Origin: Hyphomicrobiaceae bacterium
Lineage (GTDB): Bacteria; Pseudomonadota; Alphaproteobacteria; Rhizobiales; Hyphomicrobiaceae
Direction of reading: 5' to 3'
Assembly (NCBI GenBank): GCA_022844275.1
Contig: JALHMB010000002.1
Coordinates: forward strand, 186,001-250,000
DNA length: 64,000 bases
The notes beneath the pieces were generated by a model. The model was not told where the DNA came from, ran no database searches, and was given only the letters and a program-made list of their open reading frames with translations. Of this stretch, positions 27,535 through 36,659 are shown one piece after another. A program made the position numbers and the translations under genes. Numbering within the stretch: the first letter of the stretch is position 1; every line of letters starts with the position of its first letter.

Positions 27535-27711
27535 CGCAGATTCCGCTCTACGCTTTCGCGCATTTTCGCCCAAACGTAGGGAGAATTGTGCCCTCGCATC
27601 AATAGTTCCGACCACAGACAGCCACAGTCTGGACGGCTAGACTGCGATGTCTCGAAGGCTCGGGGCGTCGGCAGGCGGGCCATCCGCCGTATGCAGTGGC
27701 AGGAGTCCATT

Positions 27712-28101
27712 ATGGGCATTTTCGACACAATCAAAGCGGCGATCTGGGGCACGGATACGAGCATCATCTCGACGCCGACGGCCGGCGCATCCGCAACCGG
27801 TACAGCGCCTACGCCCGCCGGCGCAAAGCCCGCTGCCGCTGCTGCAGTTGTTGATGTGGCCGCCAATCTCGATGCGCTTGCCAAGGCATCGAAGGAGAAG
27901 TTCGATTGGCGCAAGTCGATCGTGGATCTGATGAAGCTCCTGAAGCTCGACAGCAGCCTCGCGGCGCGCAAGGAGCTGGCGAAGGAGCTCGGCTATACCG
28001 GCAGCACGAGCGACAGCGCGGCCATGAACACGTGGCTGCACAAGCAGGTCATGGCCAAGCTCGCCGCGAACGGCGGCAAGGTGCCGGACGAGCTGAAGTA
28101 G
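27712..28101 (+). CDS. DUF3597 family protein
   Basis: A 129-residue protein starting MGIFDTIKAAIWG, with an Ala/Pro/Thr-rich linker (about 20-45) and a C-terminal helical domain, FDWRKSIVDLMKLLKLDSSL to KELAKELGYTGS. This matches DUF3597, whose members are small, often contain such a linker before a DNA/peptidoglycan-binding-like helical domain, and have no established function. An AGGAG ribosome site lies just before the ATG at 27712, favouring it over upstream starts. It converges with the alcohol dehydrogenase gene. Confidence 0.8.
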   Translation: MGIFDTIKAAIWGTDTSIISTPTAGASATGTAPTPAGAKPAAAAAVVDVAANLDALAKASKEKFDWRKSIVDLMKLLKLDSSLAARKELAKELGYTGSTSDSAAMNTWLHKQVMAKLAANGGKVPDELK

Positions 28102-28113
28102 GAAGCCGATCTC

Positions 28114-28135
28114 GGGGCGCGCCTGGGCGCGCTCC
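28114..28135. terminator. Hairpin between DUF3597 and the alcohol dehydrogenase gene
   Basis: GGGGCGCGCC and GGCGCGCTCC, with one wobble, form a nine- to ten-base stem exactly at the junction of two convergent genes. It could terminate both transcripts. No long T-tract is present. Confidence 0.5.
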
Positions 28136-29238
28136 TAGTTTGCCCGCCACGGCTCGATCATGACCTTGATCTGAGATTGCGGCTTGGCCAGTTCGTCGAA
28201 AGCCGCAGCCACGCCGTCGAGGCCGACACGCGATGTGATGAGCGCACTGCCGTCTACGTCGCCATCGGCGAGCAGCTTCAGGGCAACCGCGAACTCATCG
28301 GCGGTGTAGGCGAACACGTATTGGAGATTGAGCTCCTTGAAGATGGCGATCAGCGGCTCTTGCCGATCCGTCTCCATGGACACGCCGACCACGACGACAC
28401 GCGCATCCTGCGCGGCGCCCTGGAAGATGTTCTGGATCATGCCGGGCACGCCGACGCACTCGAAGATCACCTGCGGGCGCACGGTGGCCGGTCCCGTGAC
28501 GGCGGATGGCGGGACCTTAGCGGCTTCCTCCGGCGAGAGTTTCGCCTGCGCTTCCCAGCTCTTGTAGGGCGACTCCTTTGCCGGATCGACGACGACATCG
28601 GCGCCCATGATTGCCGCGATCTCGCGACGTTTCGGCGAGAAGTCCGAAGCGATGATCGGCCCAAGCTTCACGGTCTTCCGCTTCAAGCGCAGCGCGGCGA
28701 TCACTGCAAGTCCGACTGGGCCGCAGCCTATGACAAGCGGCACCTCGCCATCCCGCAGACGTGCTTTCGCAACGGCGTGGACACCGACCGCAAGCGGCTC
28801 GCTCAATGCCGCGTGCTCGCTCGCGAGCCCATTTGGCACTTCGAGGAGGAAGCGTTCGCCGAGCAGCATGCGCTCGGCATATCCGCCGACATTTCTATCG
28901 GAATAGCCGACGCCTTCGACACGTCCGTCCACGACCGTGCGCGGCACGGACGTGACGCGCGCCCCCGGCTTGAAGCGGCCCTCGGTGCCGGGTCCGTTCT
29001 CGATGACTTCTGCGCAGAACTCGTGGCCGAAGACGATGTCCTTGGAGAGGTCCATGCTCTTGCGCCAGGGAACATGCGCGAGCGACTTGTTCATGAGGTC
29101 GGCATAGAGACGCGCGTGCAGATCCGAGCCGCAGATGCCGCAAGCGAGTGTCTTCACGAGGACCTGCCCTGGACCGGGCTTGGGATCAGGCAGTGTATCG
29201 ACGACGATGTTGCCCTTACGCAGGATCGCGGCACGCAT
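28135..29238 (-). CDS. Zinc-dependent medium-chain alcohol dehydrogenase family protein
   Basis: A 367-residue MDR oxidoreductase. The N-terminal GroES-like domain has LACGICGSDLHARLY with the catalytic-zinc Cys and IVFGHEFCAEVIENGPG with its His and Glu; the Rossmann half has VIGCGPVGLAVIAALR. The structural-zinc Cys4 lobe is not evident, and an acidic insertion follows the Rossmann start. It oxidises an alcohol or sugar with NAD(P). AGGGAG precedes the ATG at 29238. Substrate unknown. It stands alone between DUF3597 and leuC. Confidence 0.86.
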   Translation of the reverse strand: MRAAILRKGNIVVDTLPDPKPGPGQVLVKTLACGICGSDLHARLYADLMNKSLAHVPWRKSMDLSKDIVFGHEFCAEVIENGPGTEGRFKPGARVTSVPRTVVDGRVEGVGYSDRNVGGYAERMLLGERFLLEVPNGLASEHAALSEPLAVGVHAVAKARLRDGEVPLVIGCGPVGLAVIAALRLKRKTVKLGPIIASDFSPKRREIAAIMGADVVVDPAKESPYKSWEAQAKLSPEEAAKVPPSAVTGPATVRPQVIFECVGVPGMIQNIFQGAAQDARVVVVGVSMETDRQEPLIAIFKELNLQYVFAYTADEFAVALKLLADGDVDGSALITSRVGLDGVAAAFDELAKPQSQIKVMIEPWRAN

Positions 29239-29371
29239 TGGCGTTCTCCCTGACTGCTGTTGCTTGTTGGGCCGCAGTCTAGGCGATCCGGATGCGCTCA
29301 AGAACGGCAAACGGCGGATGGCGCCGTGCGTTATCCGCCGTTCGGAAGTTCGAGCCTATGCTCGCCGTCCC

Positions 29372-30787
29372 CTACTTCCACGTCCTGATGTCGACAAAGC
29401 GGCCGGCGATCGCTGCCGCCGCTGCCATGGCCGGCGAGACGAGGTGCGTGCGGCCGAGGCGGCCCTGGCGGCCCTCGAAATTGCGGTTCGACGTAGACGC
29501 GCAGCGCTCGCGCGGGCGGAGCTGATCCGGGTTCATGCCGAGGCACATGGAGCAGCCCGCTTCGCGCCAGTCGAAGCCCGCATCGATGAAGATCTGCGCG
29601 AGTCCTTCGGCTTCGGCCTGCTCCTTCACGAGACCCGAACCCGGCACGATCATCGCGCTCACGTTCGGATTGATCTTGTGGCCCTGAATAACCGCAGCGG
29701 CAGCGCGCAGGTCCTCGATGCGACCGTTCGTGCACGAGCCGATGAACACGCGGTCAATCGTGATGTCGGTGATCTTCTCGCCGCCCTTGAGGCCCATGTA
29801 GTCGAGTGCGCGCTGGATGGAGGCGCGCTTCTGCTCGTTGTGGGCCTCCTCGGGAGTCGGCACCCGGCCGCTGACCGAGATCACATCCTCGGGGCTCGTG
29901 CCCCAGGTGACAACCGGCGGCAGGTTTGCCGCGTCGAGCGTCAGTACCTTGTCGAAGTGCGCACCCTCGTCGGAGCGAAGCGTCTCCCAGTAGCGTACGG
30001 CCAGATCCCAGGCCTTACCCTTGGGCGATTTCGGGCGGTCCTTGAGATAGGCAAAGGTCGTCTCGTCTGGCGCCACCATGCCGGCGCGCGCGCCGCCCTC
30101 GATGCACATGTTGCAGACCGTCATGCGGCCTTCCATGGAAAGCGCGCGAATGGCGTCGCCGCAATACTCGATGACGTGGCCGGTGCCGCCTGCCGTGCCC
30201 GTCTCGCCGATGATCGAGAGCGTGATGTCCTTGGCGGTTACGCCCGCAGGCAGCGTGCCCTTGACCTCGACCTTCATGTTCTTCATGCGGCGCTGTAGCA
30301 GCGTCTGCGTCGCGAGCACATGCTCGACCTCGCTCGTGCCGATGCCATGTGCGAGCGCACCGAACGCACCATGCGTCGAGGTATGGCTATCTCCGCACAC
30401 GATGGTCGTGCCCGGCAGCGTGAAGCCTTGCTCGGGGCCGATGACGTGGACGATACCCTGGCGCTTGTCGAGCTCGTCATAATACTCGATGCCGAAATCC
30501 TTGGCATTCCTGGCGAGCGCTTCGACCTGGATGCGCGACTCCTCCTCCTTGATGCCGGCGCGGCGATCAGAGGTCGGCACGTTATGATCGACGACGGCAA
30601 GCGTCTTCTCGGGCGCACGCACTTTGCGTCCGGCCAGCGCCAGTCCCTCGAAGGCCTGCGGCGACGTCACCTCGTGCACGAGGTGGCGGTCGATATAAAG
30701 CACGCACGTCCCGTCCGGCTGCTGGTCGACGATATGGTCGTCGAAAATCTTGTCGTAGAGCGTCTTCGGGGCGGACGGGCTGGCCAT
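29372..30787 (-). CDS. leuC: 3-isopropylmalate dehydratase large subunit
   Basis: A 471-residue aconitase-family subunit that isomerises 2- to 3-isopropylmalate in leucine synthesis. [4Fe-4S] ligands are in [10 protein letters not shown] and [31 protein letters not shown] and ENTTG-type substrate regions are present. The partner small subunit leuD is not next to it on either side in this window. The ATG at 30787 has GGAGAGA 12 bases upstream; the longer open frame is unsupported. It is divergent from the pimA-like ligase gene. Confidence 0.97.
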   Translation of the reverse strand: MASPSAPKTLYDKIFDDHIVDQQPDGTCVLYIDRHLVHEVTSPQAFEGLALAGRKVRAPEKTLAVVDHNVPTSDRRAGIKEEESRIQVEALARNAKDFGIEYYDELDKRQGIVHVIGPEQGFTLPGTTIVCGDSHTSTHGAFGALAHGIGTSEVEHVLATQTLLQRRMKNMKVEVKGTLPAGVTAKDITLSIIGETGTAGGTGHVIEYCGDAIRALSMEGRMTVCNMCIEGGARAGMVAPDETTFAYLKDRPKSPKGKAWDLAVRYWETLRSDEGAHFDKVLTLDAANLPPVVTWGTSPEDVISVSGRVPTPEEAHNEQKRASIQRALDYMGLKGGEKITDITIDRVFIGSCTNGRIEDLRAAAAVIQGHKINPNVSAMIVPGSGLVKEQAEAEGLAQIFIDAGFDWREAGCSMCLGMNPDQLRPRERCASTSNRNFEGRQGRLGRTHLVSPAMAAAAAIAGRFVDIRTWK

Positions 30788-31033
30788 GGTGTGCGGTTCT
30801 CTCTCCAAGCGGCAATGCGGCCCTGCCGATGAGGGCGGCTGCTTTGAATGTTTCTCATATGCCGTAATTGTCCCGGACTTCAAGCCTGTGGTCCGGCGTG
30901 CGCCGGATGGCTGCCGTGCGGGGCCCGGCGATGCCGCAGCGCACCATAATTGTAGCGTTTCCGCGCCCGTTGCCAACCTCGATGGCCACGCCTAGGCTGA
31001 CCGCCTCATTGCACGGAGCACCTGCGGCCTTTC

Positions 31034-32719
31034 ATGCAGATCGCACGCCCTCTTCCCTGGGAAAAGAGCTATCCGCCGGGCGTCCGATGGGATGCGCATA
31101 TTGAGGTCGGCACGCTACCCGCCCTGCTCTTGCGCGCCGTCGCGCGCTGGGATGAGAAGCCAGCCTTTGAGTATCGCGACCGCCGGATAAGCTATCGGGA
31201 ATTCGGCCGCCGGGTCGAGGGCGTTGCCGCCGGGCTTCTGCGTCTCGGCATAGCCAAGGGCGAGCGCGTCGCCCTCTACCTGCCGAATTGTCCAGTGCAG
31301 CCCGTATCGCTGTTTGCCGTGACGCGGATCGGGGGGATCGTCGTCAATCTCTCGCCGCTCGATGCCGAGCGCGAACTCGCCCACAAGCTCAAGGATGCAG
31401 GTGCCCGCACGCTCATCACGACCAACATCGGGCCTATGGCCGGAGTGGCGCTCAAGCTCAAGGCTGTCGGCTACGTCGATCGCGTGATCATTGCCGATGA
31501 CGCGGCATGGGGACCCTCGCCGGTAACCGCACCGATGCCGGTGCCTCAGGAGGGCCTCTTATCCTTCGACGAGGTCGCCGGAGCACCGCCGCCCGCCGCA
31601 TGGCCCGAGGTTGTGCCGGATGACATCGCCCTCCTTCAGTATACCGGCGGCACCACGGGCCAGCCCAAGGGCGCGATCTTGAGCCACGCGAATCTCACGG
31701 CCGCCGTCGAGATCGGCAAGGCCTGGTCGGCGCCGCAGTCCTCAGTGGAGCCCGGCGAGGGCCGCGTCATCTGCGTGCTGCCGCTCTTTCATATGTACGC
31801 CATCACGGCCTGCCTCACGCGCAACATCGATCTCGGCAATGAGATCATGCTGCGCTTGCGCTTCGATATCGAGCAGACACTGCGCGACATCACGGAGAAG
31901 CGCGCCACGAACTTTCCCGGCGTGCCGACCATGTGGATCGCGCTCGCAAACTATCCGGGTGTCGAAAAGCTGGATTTCTCGTCGCTGAAGAGCGCATCGT
32001 CGGGTGGTGCGGCCGTACCCGTCGAGATCGAGAACCGTATCAAGGCCATCACCGGCCTCCAGCTCGGCGGCGGTTGGGGTATGACCGAGACCTCACCGGC
32101 CGGTGCCAATATCCCGAGCCACCGGCCGGATCTGCGCGGCAGCATCGGACTGCCGCTGCCCGGCATTCTCATGGATGTGGTCGCGCTCGACGATCCGCGA
32201 CGTGTGCTTGAGCCCGGCGAGATCGGCGAGATCCGCATCAAGGGGCCGAACGTCACGCGCGGCTACTGGAACCGTCCCGAGGAAACGGCTGCCGCCTTCG
32301 CCGATGGCTATCTGCTGACCGGCGACATCGGCTACATGGATGCCGAAGGCTTCTTCTTCCTGACCGACCGCAAGAAGGACATGATCATCTCAGGCGGCTT
32401 CAACGTCTACCCGCGCATGATCGAGGAAGCCATCTACGAGCACCCCGCCGTCGAGGAGGTGATCGTGATCGGCATTCCCGATGCCTATCGCGGACAGGCC
32501 GCCAAAGCCTTCATCAAGCTCAAGGCCGGTGCCGCCCGCTTCACGCTCGAAGTGCTGCGCGACTTTCTCGCCGACAAGATTGGCCGTCATGAAATGCCGG
32601 CCGCGCTAGAGTTCCGTGAGAACCTGCCGAAGACCGCCGTCGGCAAGCTCTCGAAGAAGGAACTGGTCGCCGAGGAGGCTGCGCGCCGCTCAGCCGCATC
32701 CGAACCTGCCTCGACCTGA
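31034..32719 (+). CDS. pimA: Acyl-/dicarboxylate-CoA ligase (AMP-forming, PimA-like)
   Basis: A 561-residue ANL-superfamily enzyme. It activates a carboxylate with ATP and CoA. The P-loop LLQYTGGTTGQPKGAILSH, the GWGMTETSP motif, YLLTGDIGYMDAEGF, the hinge DRKKDMIISGGFNVYP and the catalytic Lys in PKTAVGKLSKKEL are all visible. The N-terminus PWEKSYPPGVRWDAHIEVG and the two dehydrogenase genes downstream resemble pimeloyl/dicarboxylate-CoA ligase PimA of Rhodopseudomonas and Bradyrhizobium. An ordinary long-chain acyl-CoA synthetase is the main alternative. It starts a plus-strand operon with the two dehydrogenases. Confidence 0.78.
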   Translation: MQIARPLPWEKSYPPGVRWDAHIEVGTLPALLLRAVARWDEKPAFEYRDRRISYREFGRRVEGVAAGLLRLGIAKGERVALYLPNCPVQPVSLFAVTRIGGIVVNLSPLDAERELAHKLKDAGARTLITTNIGPMAGVALKLKAVGYVDRVIIADDAAWGPSPVTAPMPVPQEGLLSFDEVAGAPPPAAWPEVVPDDIALLQYTGGTTGQPKGAILSHANLTAAVEIGKAWSAPQSSVEPGEGRVICVLPLFHMYAITACLTRNIDLGNEIMLRLRFDIEQTLRDITEKRATNFPGVPTMWIALANYPGVEKLDFSSLKSASSGGAAVPVEIENRIKAITGLQLGGGWGMTETSPAGANIPSHRPDLRGSIGLPLPGILMDVVALDDPRRVLEPGEIGEIRIKGPNVTRGYWNRPEETAAAFADGYLLTGDIGYMDAEGFFFLTDRKKDMIISGGFNVYPRMIEEAIYEHPAVEEVIVIGIPDAYRGQAAKAFIKLKAGAARFTLEVLRDFLADKIGRHEMPAALEFRENLPKTAVGKLSKKELVAEEAARRSAASEPAST

Positions 32720-32771
32720 ACGCCCGACCGGCCTAATGTGCCGCCAAATCAAGTAGACCGAGGAGCCGCCC

Positions 32772-33980
32772 ATGGATCTGCGCTTCAGCCCCGAGGAAAA
32801 TGCCTTCCGACAGGAAGTGCGCACCTTCTTCCAGACCGAGATCCCCCTTTCGATCCGGTCGAAATCGATTGAGGGCCGCCATCTCACCAAGGAGGACATG
32901 GTCACCTCCCAGAAGACGCTGCACCGCAAGGGCTGGGCCGTCTATAACTGGCCGAAAGAGTGGGGCGGCACCGAGTGGACACCCGTGCAGCAATACATTT
33001 TCCTCGAGGAGATGCAGGCCAACGGCGTGCCACCGCCGCTCGCGTTCAACACTTCGATGAACGGGCCGGTGATGATCCAGTTCGGCACCGAGGCGCAGAA
33101 GAAGAAGTTCCTGCCGCGCATGGCCTCGCTCGACGACTGGTGGTGCCAGGGTTTCTCGGAGCCGGGCTCAGGCTCCGATCTCGCCTCCCTCAAAACCACT
33201 GCGGTTAAGAAGGGCGACCACTACATCGTCAATGGCCAGAAGACCTGGACCACGCTCGCCCAGTACGCCGACTGGATCTTCTGCCTCGTGCGCACCGACC
33301 CGGAGGCGAAGAAGCAGCTCGGCATCTCCTACATCGTCTTTCCGATGACGTCGCCCGGCGTGACGCGGCGTCCGATCCAGCTCATCGACGGCGGCTCAGA
33401 GGTCAACGAAGTCTTCTTCGATGACGTGAAGGTTCCCGTCGAGAACCTGATCGGCGAGGAGAACCGCGGCTGGGACTGCGCGAAGTTCCTGCTCGGCAAC
33501 GAGCGCTTCGGCATTGCCCGCGTCGGCGTTTCGAAGATGCGCGTTGCGCGCATCAAGGAACTGGCGAAGCGCGTGCCCGGCAATACCGGCGGCACGATGA
33601 TGGAAGACCCGCAGTTCGCTGAAAAGCTCGCGCTGGCGGAAGTCGAGCTGAAGGCCCTCGAGATGACGCAGATGCGTTTCCTCGCGGCTGAGCGCGGTAA
33701 CAAGAGCGGCAAGCCCAATCCCGCGACCTCCATGCTGAAGCTCAAAGGCTCGGAGATCCAGCAGACCGTGACCGAGCTGCTCATGGAGCTCGCTGGCCCG
33801 CTCGCGATCCCCTACGCCAACGACGACGACGAGATGATCGGCCACAACGAGCCGCCGATCGGCGCGGACTGGGCCGCACCTGCTGCGCCCACGTACTTCA
33901 ACTACCGTAAGGTCTCGATCTACGGCGGTTCGAACGAGATTCAGCGCAACATTCTCGCGAAGGCAGTGCTCGGCTTCTGA
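32772..33980 (+). CDS. pimC: Acyl-CoA dehydrogenase, PimC-like large subunit
   Basis: A 402-residue FAD-dependent acyl-CoA dehydrogenase. The flavin and substrate region reads WWCQGFSEPGSGSDLASLKT, followed by YIVNGQKTWTT. The C-terminus has VSIYGGSNEIQRNILAKAVLG; the usual Y-E-G catalytic Glu position is Gly, as in the FadE/PimC-type group. Sequence and pairing with the next gene fit the large subunit of pimeloyl-CoA dehydrogenase. It lies 52 bases after the ligase gene and 58 before the small-subunit gene. Confidence 0.8.
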   Translation: MDLRFSPEENAFRQEVRTFFQTEIPLSIRSKSIEGRHLTKEDMVTSQKTLHRKGWAVYNWPKEWGGTEWTPVQQYIFLEEMQANGVPPPLAFNTSMNGPVMIQFGTEAQKKKFLPRMASLDDWWCQGFSEPGSGSDLASLKTTAVKKGDHYIVNGQKTWTTLAQYADWIFCLVRTDPEAKKQLGISYIVFPMTSPGVTRRPIQLIDGGSEVNEVFFDDVKVPVENLIGEENRGWDCAKFLLGNERFGIARVGVSKMRVARIKELAKRVPGNTGGTMMEDPQFAEKLALAEVELKALEMTQMRFLAAERGNKSGKPNPATSMLKLKGSEIQQTVTELLMELAGPLAIPYANDDDEMIGHNEPPIGADWAAPAAPTYFNYRKVSIYGGSNEIQRNILAKAVLGF

Positions 33981-34038
33981 GCGTCGAGACTTCGATCTCG
34001 CCCCGCATTCGCATCAGACAAGACACGAAGAGAGTTTC

Positions 34039-35196
34039 ATGGATTTCGATCTCAGCGAGGAGCAGCAGCTTCTCAAGGACAGCGTCGATCGGCTCACGGC
34101 GGCGCGTTACGCTGAAGTGAAGACGCGCACGTCGCTCATGAAGTCGCCGAAAGGTTACAGCGAGGCGCTCTGGAAGGAGTTCGCCGAGATGGGCCTTCTC
34201 GCCATCCCCTTTGCCGAGGAGCACGGCGGCATGGGGCAGGGCGCGGTCGAGACCATGCTGGTCGGCGAAGCCTTCGGCAAAGCACAGGTTCTCGAGCCCT
34301 ATTTCCCGACTGTGATCCTCGCAGGATCGGCACTTCGCCTCGGCGCGAGCGAGGCCCTGAAGGCCGCCGTTCTGCCGGAAGTCGCGGCGGGTACACTGAC
34401 GCTCGCCTTTGCGCATCAGGAGCCGGAGGCGCGCTTCGATCTCGCCAATGTCGCGACGACCGCAAAGGCCGACGGCAAGGGCGGCTATGTGCTGGAAGGC
34501 GCCAAGTGCGTCGTGCTCGGCGGTGACAGTGCCGACAAGCTTATCGTGTCGGCGCGCGTATCGGGTGATCGCGCGAGCACGGACGGCCTCGCGCTCTTTC
34601 TCGTCGATGCGAGTGCGCCGGGCGTGACGCGACGCGGTTATCCGACACAGGACGGCACGCGCGCCGCCGACATCACGCTCTCGGGCGTCAAGGTCGGCGT
34701 CGATGCCGTGATCGGCGATGCCGGCAAAGCATTTCCGGTGATCGAGCGCACGGTGCAGAACGGCATTGCCTATCTCGCCGCCGAGGCCGTCGGTGGCATG
34801 GCGGCGCTGCACGAGCTGACGGTCGAGTACCTCAAGACGCGCAAACAGTTCGGCGTGCCGATCGGCTCCTTCCAGGTGCTGCAGCACCGTTCAGTGGACA
34901 TGTTCGTGTCCGTCGAGCAAGCCAAGAGCATGGCTTACTATGCCTGCGTGATGATCGACGAGCCGGACGATGTCGAGCGCCGCCGCGCCATGCACGCGGT
35001 GAAAGTGCAGATCGGTAAATCCGCGCGGCACGTCGGCCAGGAGGCCATCCAGCTTCACGGCGGCATCGGCATGACCATGGAGTACAAGGGCGGCCACTAC
35101 TTCAAGCGGCTCACCATGATCGATCTCCTGTTCGGCAATGCCGATCATCATCTGCGCGAGCTGTCGAAGGCTGGCGGACTGCTTACGGCGGCTTAG
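34039..35196 (+). CDS. pimD: Acyl-CoA dehydrogenase, PimD-like small subunit
   Basis: A 385-residue acyl-CoA dehydrogenase-fold protein starting MDFDLSEEQQLLKDSVDRL. It has the middle beta domain region LAFAHQEPEARFDL and the C-terminal helices AIQLHGGIGMTMEYKGGHYF. Its length and divergence from the preceding gene fit the small subunit of a two-gene dehydrogenase such as PimC/PimD. Together with the ligase it would start beta-oxidation of a dicarboxylic or medium-chain acid. The thiolase and hydratase of the classical pim operon are not here. Confidence 0.8.
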   Translation: MDFDLSEEQQLLKDSVDRLTAARYAEVKTRTSLMKSPKGYSEALWKEFAEMGLLAIPFAEEHGGMGQGAVETMLVGEAFGKAQVLEPYFPTVILAGSALRLGASEALKAAVLPEVAAGTLTLAFAHQEPEARFDLANVATTAKADGKGGYVLEGAKCVVLGGDSADKLIVSARVSGDRASTDGLALFLVDASAPGVTRRGYPTQDGTRAADITLSGVKVGVDAVIGDAGKAFPVIERTVQNGIAYLAAEAVGGMAALHELTVEYLKTRKQFGVPIGSFQVLQHRSVDMFVSVEQAKSMAYYACVMIDEPDDVERRRAMHAVKVQIGKSARHVGQEAIQLHGGIGMTMEYKGGHYFKRLTMIDLLFGNADHHLRELSKAGGLLTAA

Positions 35197-35220
35197 TCTG
35201 CTCACAATTTCGATGTGATG

Positions 35221-35242
35221 ACGGGAGCCCTGCGGCTCCCGT
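35221..35242 (+). terminator. Hairpin after the pim-like operon
   Basis: A perfect nine-base stem, ACGGGAGCC/GGCTCCCGT with a CTGC loop, lies 25 bases after the PimD-like stop and is followed by TCTGCTAT. It is a good candidate for terminating the ligase-dehydrogenase operon, though the T-tract is short. Confidence 0.6.
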
Positions 35243-35281
35243 TCTGCTATGGAACCGTAGTTCTTGGGGGCAGGGGGACGA

Positions 35282-35974
35282 ATGATTTACTTACGGACAA
35301 TGGCGGTAGGCACCGTGCTCGGCGCGTCGCTGCTGCTCACGGGCTGCATCGATCTCACGAAGAGCGCAACGTTCCACGAGAATGGCGAGGCTCGCGTTGA
35401 ACTCGAGGTCGGCATGTCGGCGGAGCTGGCGGCACTTCTGACGAATCCGCAACTCGCCAAGCAATTCGGCAGCGACAAGACGCCCAATCCGCTTGCAGAT
35501 TGCGGGAAGCCCTGGCCGACCACCGAACCTCTCCCCGCCGGCGTTCGCTCCGCCGAGACACGCAAAGGCAAGCGTGGCGACATGGAAACCTGCACGCTCA
35601 TCTTCGAGGTTTCCGATCCCGTCGCCGCCGTCGAGAGCGCCATGAAGGTCGAGATACCGAATGCCGATGCTGTGCCGAAGCAGGACGTCTCCATGACGCG
35701 TCTCCCATTGGGATATCGTCTTCGCATGGGTATGCAGCCCGCCAAACAGCCGGAGCTGCCGCCTGAAGCGGCCAAGATGGCGGCGGCTATGATGGAAGCG
35801 ATGTTCGCCAATCGCTATCTAACGCTGAGTCTTACGGGCAAGCGCATCGAGAATACGAACGGGGAGCTCTCGGCAGACAAGAGCAAGGCGACGTGGCGCT
35901 TCCCGCTCGCGTCGCTGGCCAATGTTTCTCCTGACAAGCCCGTCACCATCGAGGCGGATGTCATCTACCGCTAG
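35282..35974 (+). CDS. Hypothetical lipoprotein
   Basis: A 230-residue protein with a lipoprotein signal: basic start, hydrophobic stretch TMAVGTVLGASLLLTG and Cys of the LTGC lipobox, then IDLTKSATFHENGEARVELE. After the Cys the sequence has an LppM-like appearance, with a beta-rich domain starting TFHENGEARVELEVG. No enzymatic motif is visible. The ATG at 35282 follows a GGGGGACGA stretch; an ATG at 35300 is possible. It precedes kptA by 12 bases, suggesting co-transcription, but no functional link is known. Confidence 0.7.
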   Translation: MIYLRTMAVGTVLGASLLLTGCIDLTKSATFHENGEARVELEVGMSAELAALLTNPQLAKQFGSDKTPNPLADCGKPWPTTEPLPAGVRSAETRKGKRGDMETCTLIFEVSDPVAAVESAMKVEIPNADAVPKQDVSMTRLPLGYRLRMGMQPAKQPELPPEAAKMAAAMMEAMFANRYLTLSLTGKRIENTNGELSADKSKATWRFPLASLANVSPDKPVTIEADVIYR

Positions 35975-35986
35975 CAGGGAGGTGGC

Positions 35987-36526
35987 ATGACAAAGCAGAC
36001 CAGCAAGTTCCTGAGTCTGGTCCTGCGTCACGCGCCGGAGCAGATCGGCATCGAGCTCGATGCGCAGGGCTGGACTGATGTCGACACGCTGATCGCGAAG
36101 GCGAATGCGGCTGGTGTCGCGCTCGATCGCGCGTCGCTTCAGGACATCGTCGCAACCAGCGACAAGCAACGTTTCACGCTCTCGGCGGACGGTTTGCGCA
36201 TTCGTGCCGCTCAGGGGCATTCGGTCGAGGTCGATCTCGATCTGCCGCCGTCAACGCCGCCCGCGATCCTATTCCATGGCACAGCGCGCACCAACGTCGA
36301 TGCCATTCTCGCCGAGGGTTTGAAACCCGGAAAGCGCCAGCACGTCCACCTCTCACCAAACGAGGAGACGGCGCGCCGCGTCGGGATGCGTCACGGCGCG
36401 CCGGTCATCTTCCAGGTGGACACGGCGCGCATGCACGCCGACGGCCTCGTCTTCTGGCAGGCGGATAACGGTGTCTGGCTCACGGACGTCGTGGTGCCGA
36501 CTTATCTAGTGCTCATGGAGTCATAG
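35987..36526 (+). CDS. kptA: RNA 2'-phosphotransferase (Tpt1/KptA family)
   Basis: A 179-residue protein matching KptA/Tpt1 along its length. KFLSLVLRHAPEQIGIELDAQGW is the N-terminal lobe signature, followed by DKQRFTLSADGLRIRAAQGH, LFHGTARTNVDAILAEGL and RQHVHLS of the NAD-binding lobe. In eukaryotes Tpt1 removes the splice-junction 2'-phosphate from tRNA using NAD+. Bacteria lack that splicing, so the natural substrate is unclear. A GGGAGG ribosome site lies 3 bases before the ATG. Confidence 0.92.
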   Translation: MTKQTSKFLSLVLRHAPEQIGIELDAQGWTDVDTLIAKANAAGVALDRASLQDIVATSDKQRFTLSADGLRIRAAQGHSVEVDLDLPPSTPPAILFHGTARTNVDAILAEGLKPGKRQHVHLSPNEETARRVGMRHGAPVIFQVDTARMHADGLVFWQADNGVWLTDVVVPTYLVLMES

Positions 36527-36537
36527 AGCGGGTGGGT

Positions 36538-36658
36538 CCGGGAGGGTGTCCCTCCCGGTTGGGGTGCGGGGGCAAGCCCCCGTCGCGCCGCAGGCGCGAA
36601 CAGGGCTGCCGCCCTGTACCTGCCCGGGGGACACCCCCCGGACCCCCGTCTTTTATTG
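36538..36658. repeat. Multi-hairpin intergenic repeat, full copy
   Basis: Five hairpins follow each other: CCGGGAGGG/CCCTCCCGG (36538-36558), CGGGGGC/GCCCCCG (36567-36582), CGCGCC/GGCGCG (36584-36598), CAGGGC/GCCCTG (36601-36616) and CCGGGGG/CCCCCGG (36624-36641), ending in GTCTTTTATTGA. It fills the gap between the convergent kptA and bioY genes, and is shared almost word for word with 22018-22210. It probably works as a two-way transcription end or mRNA-stabilising structure. Confidence 0.82.
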
Positions 36659-36659
36659 A

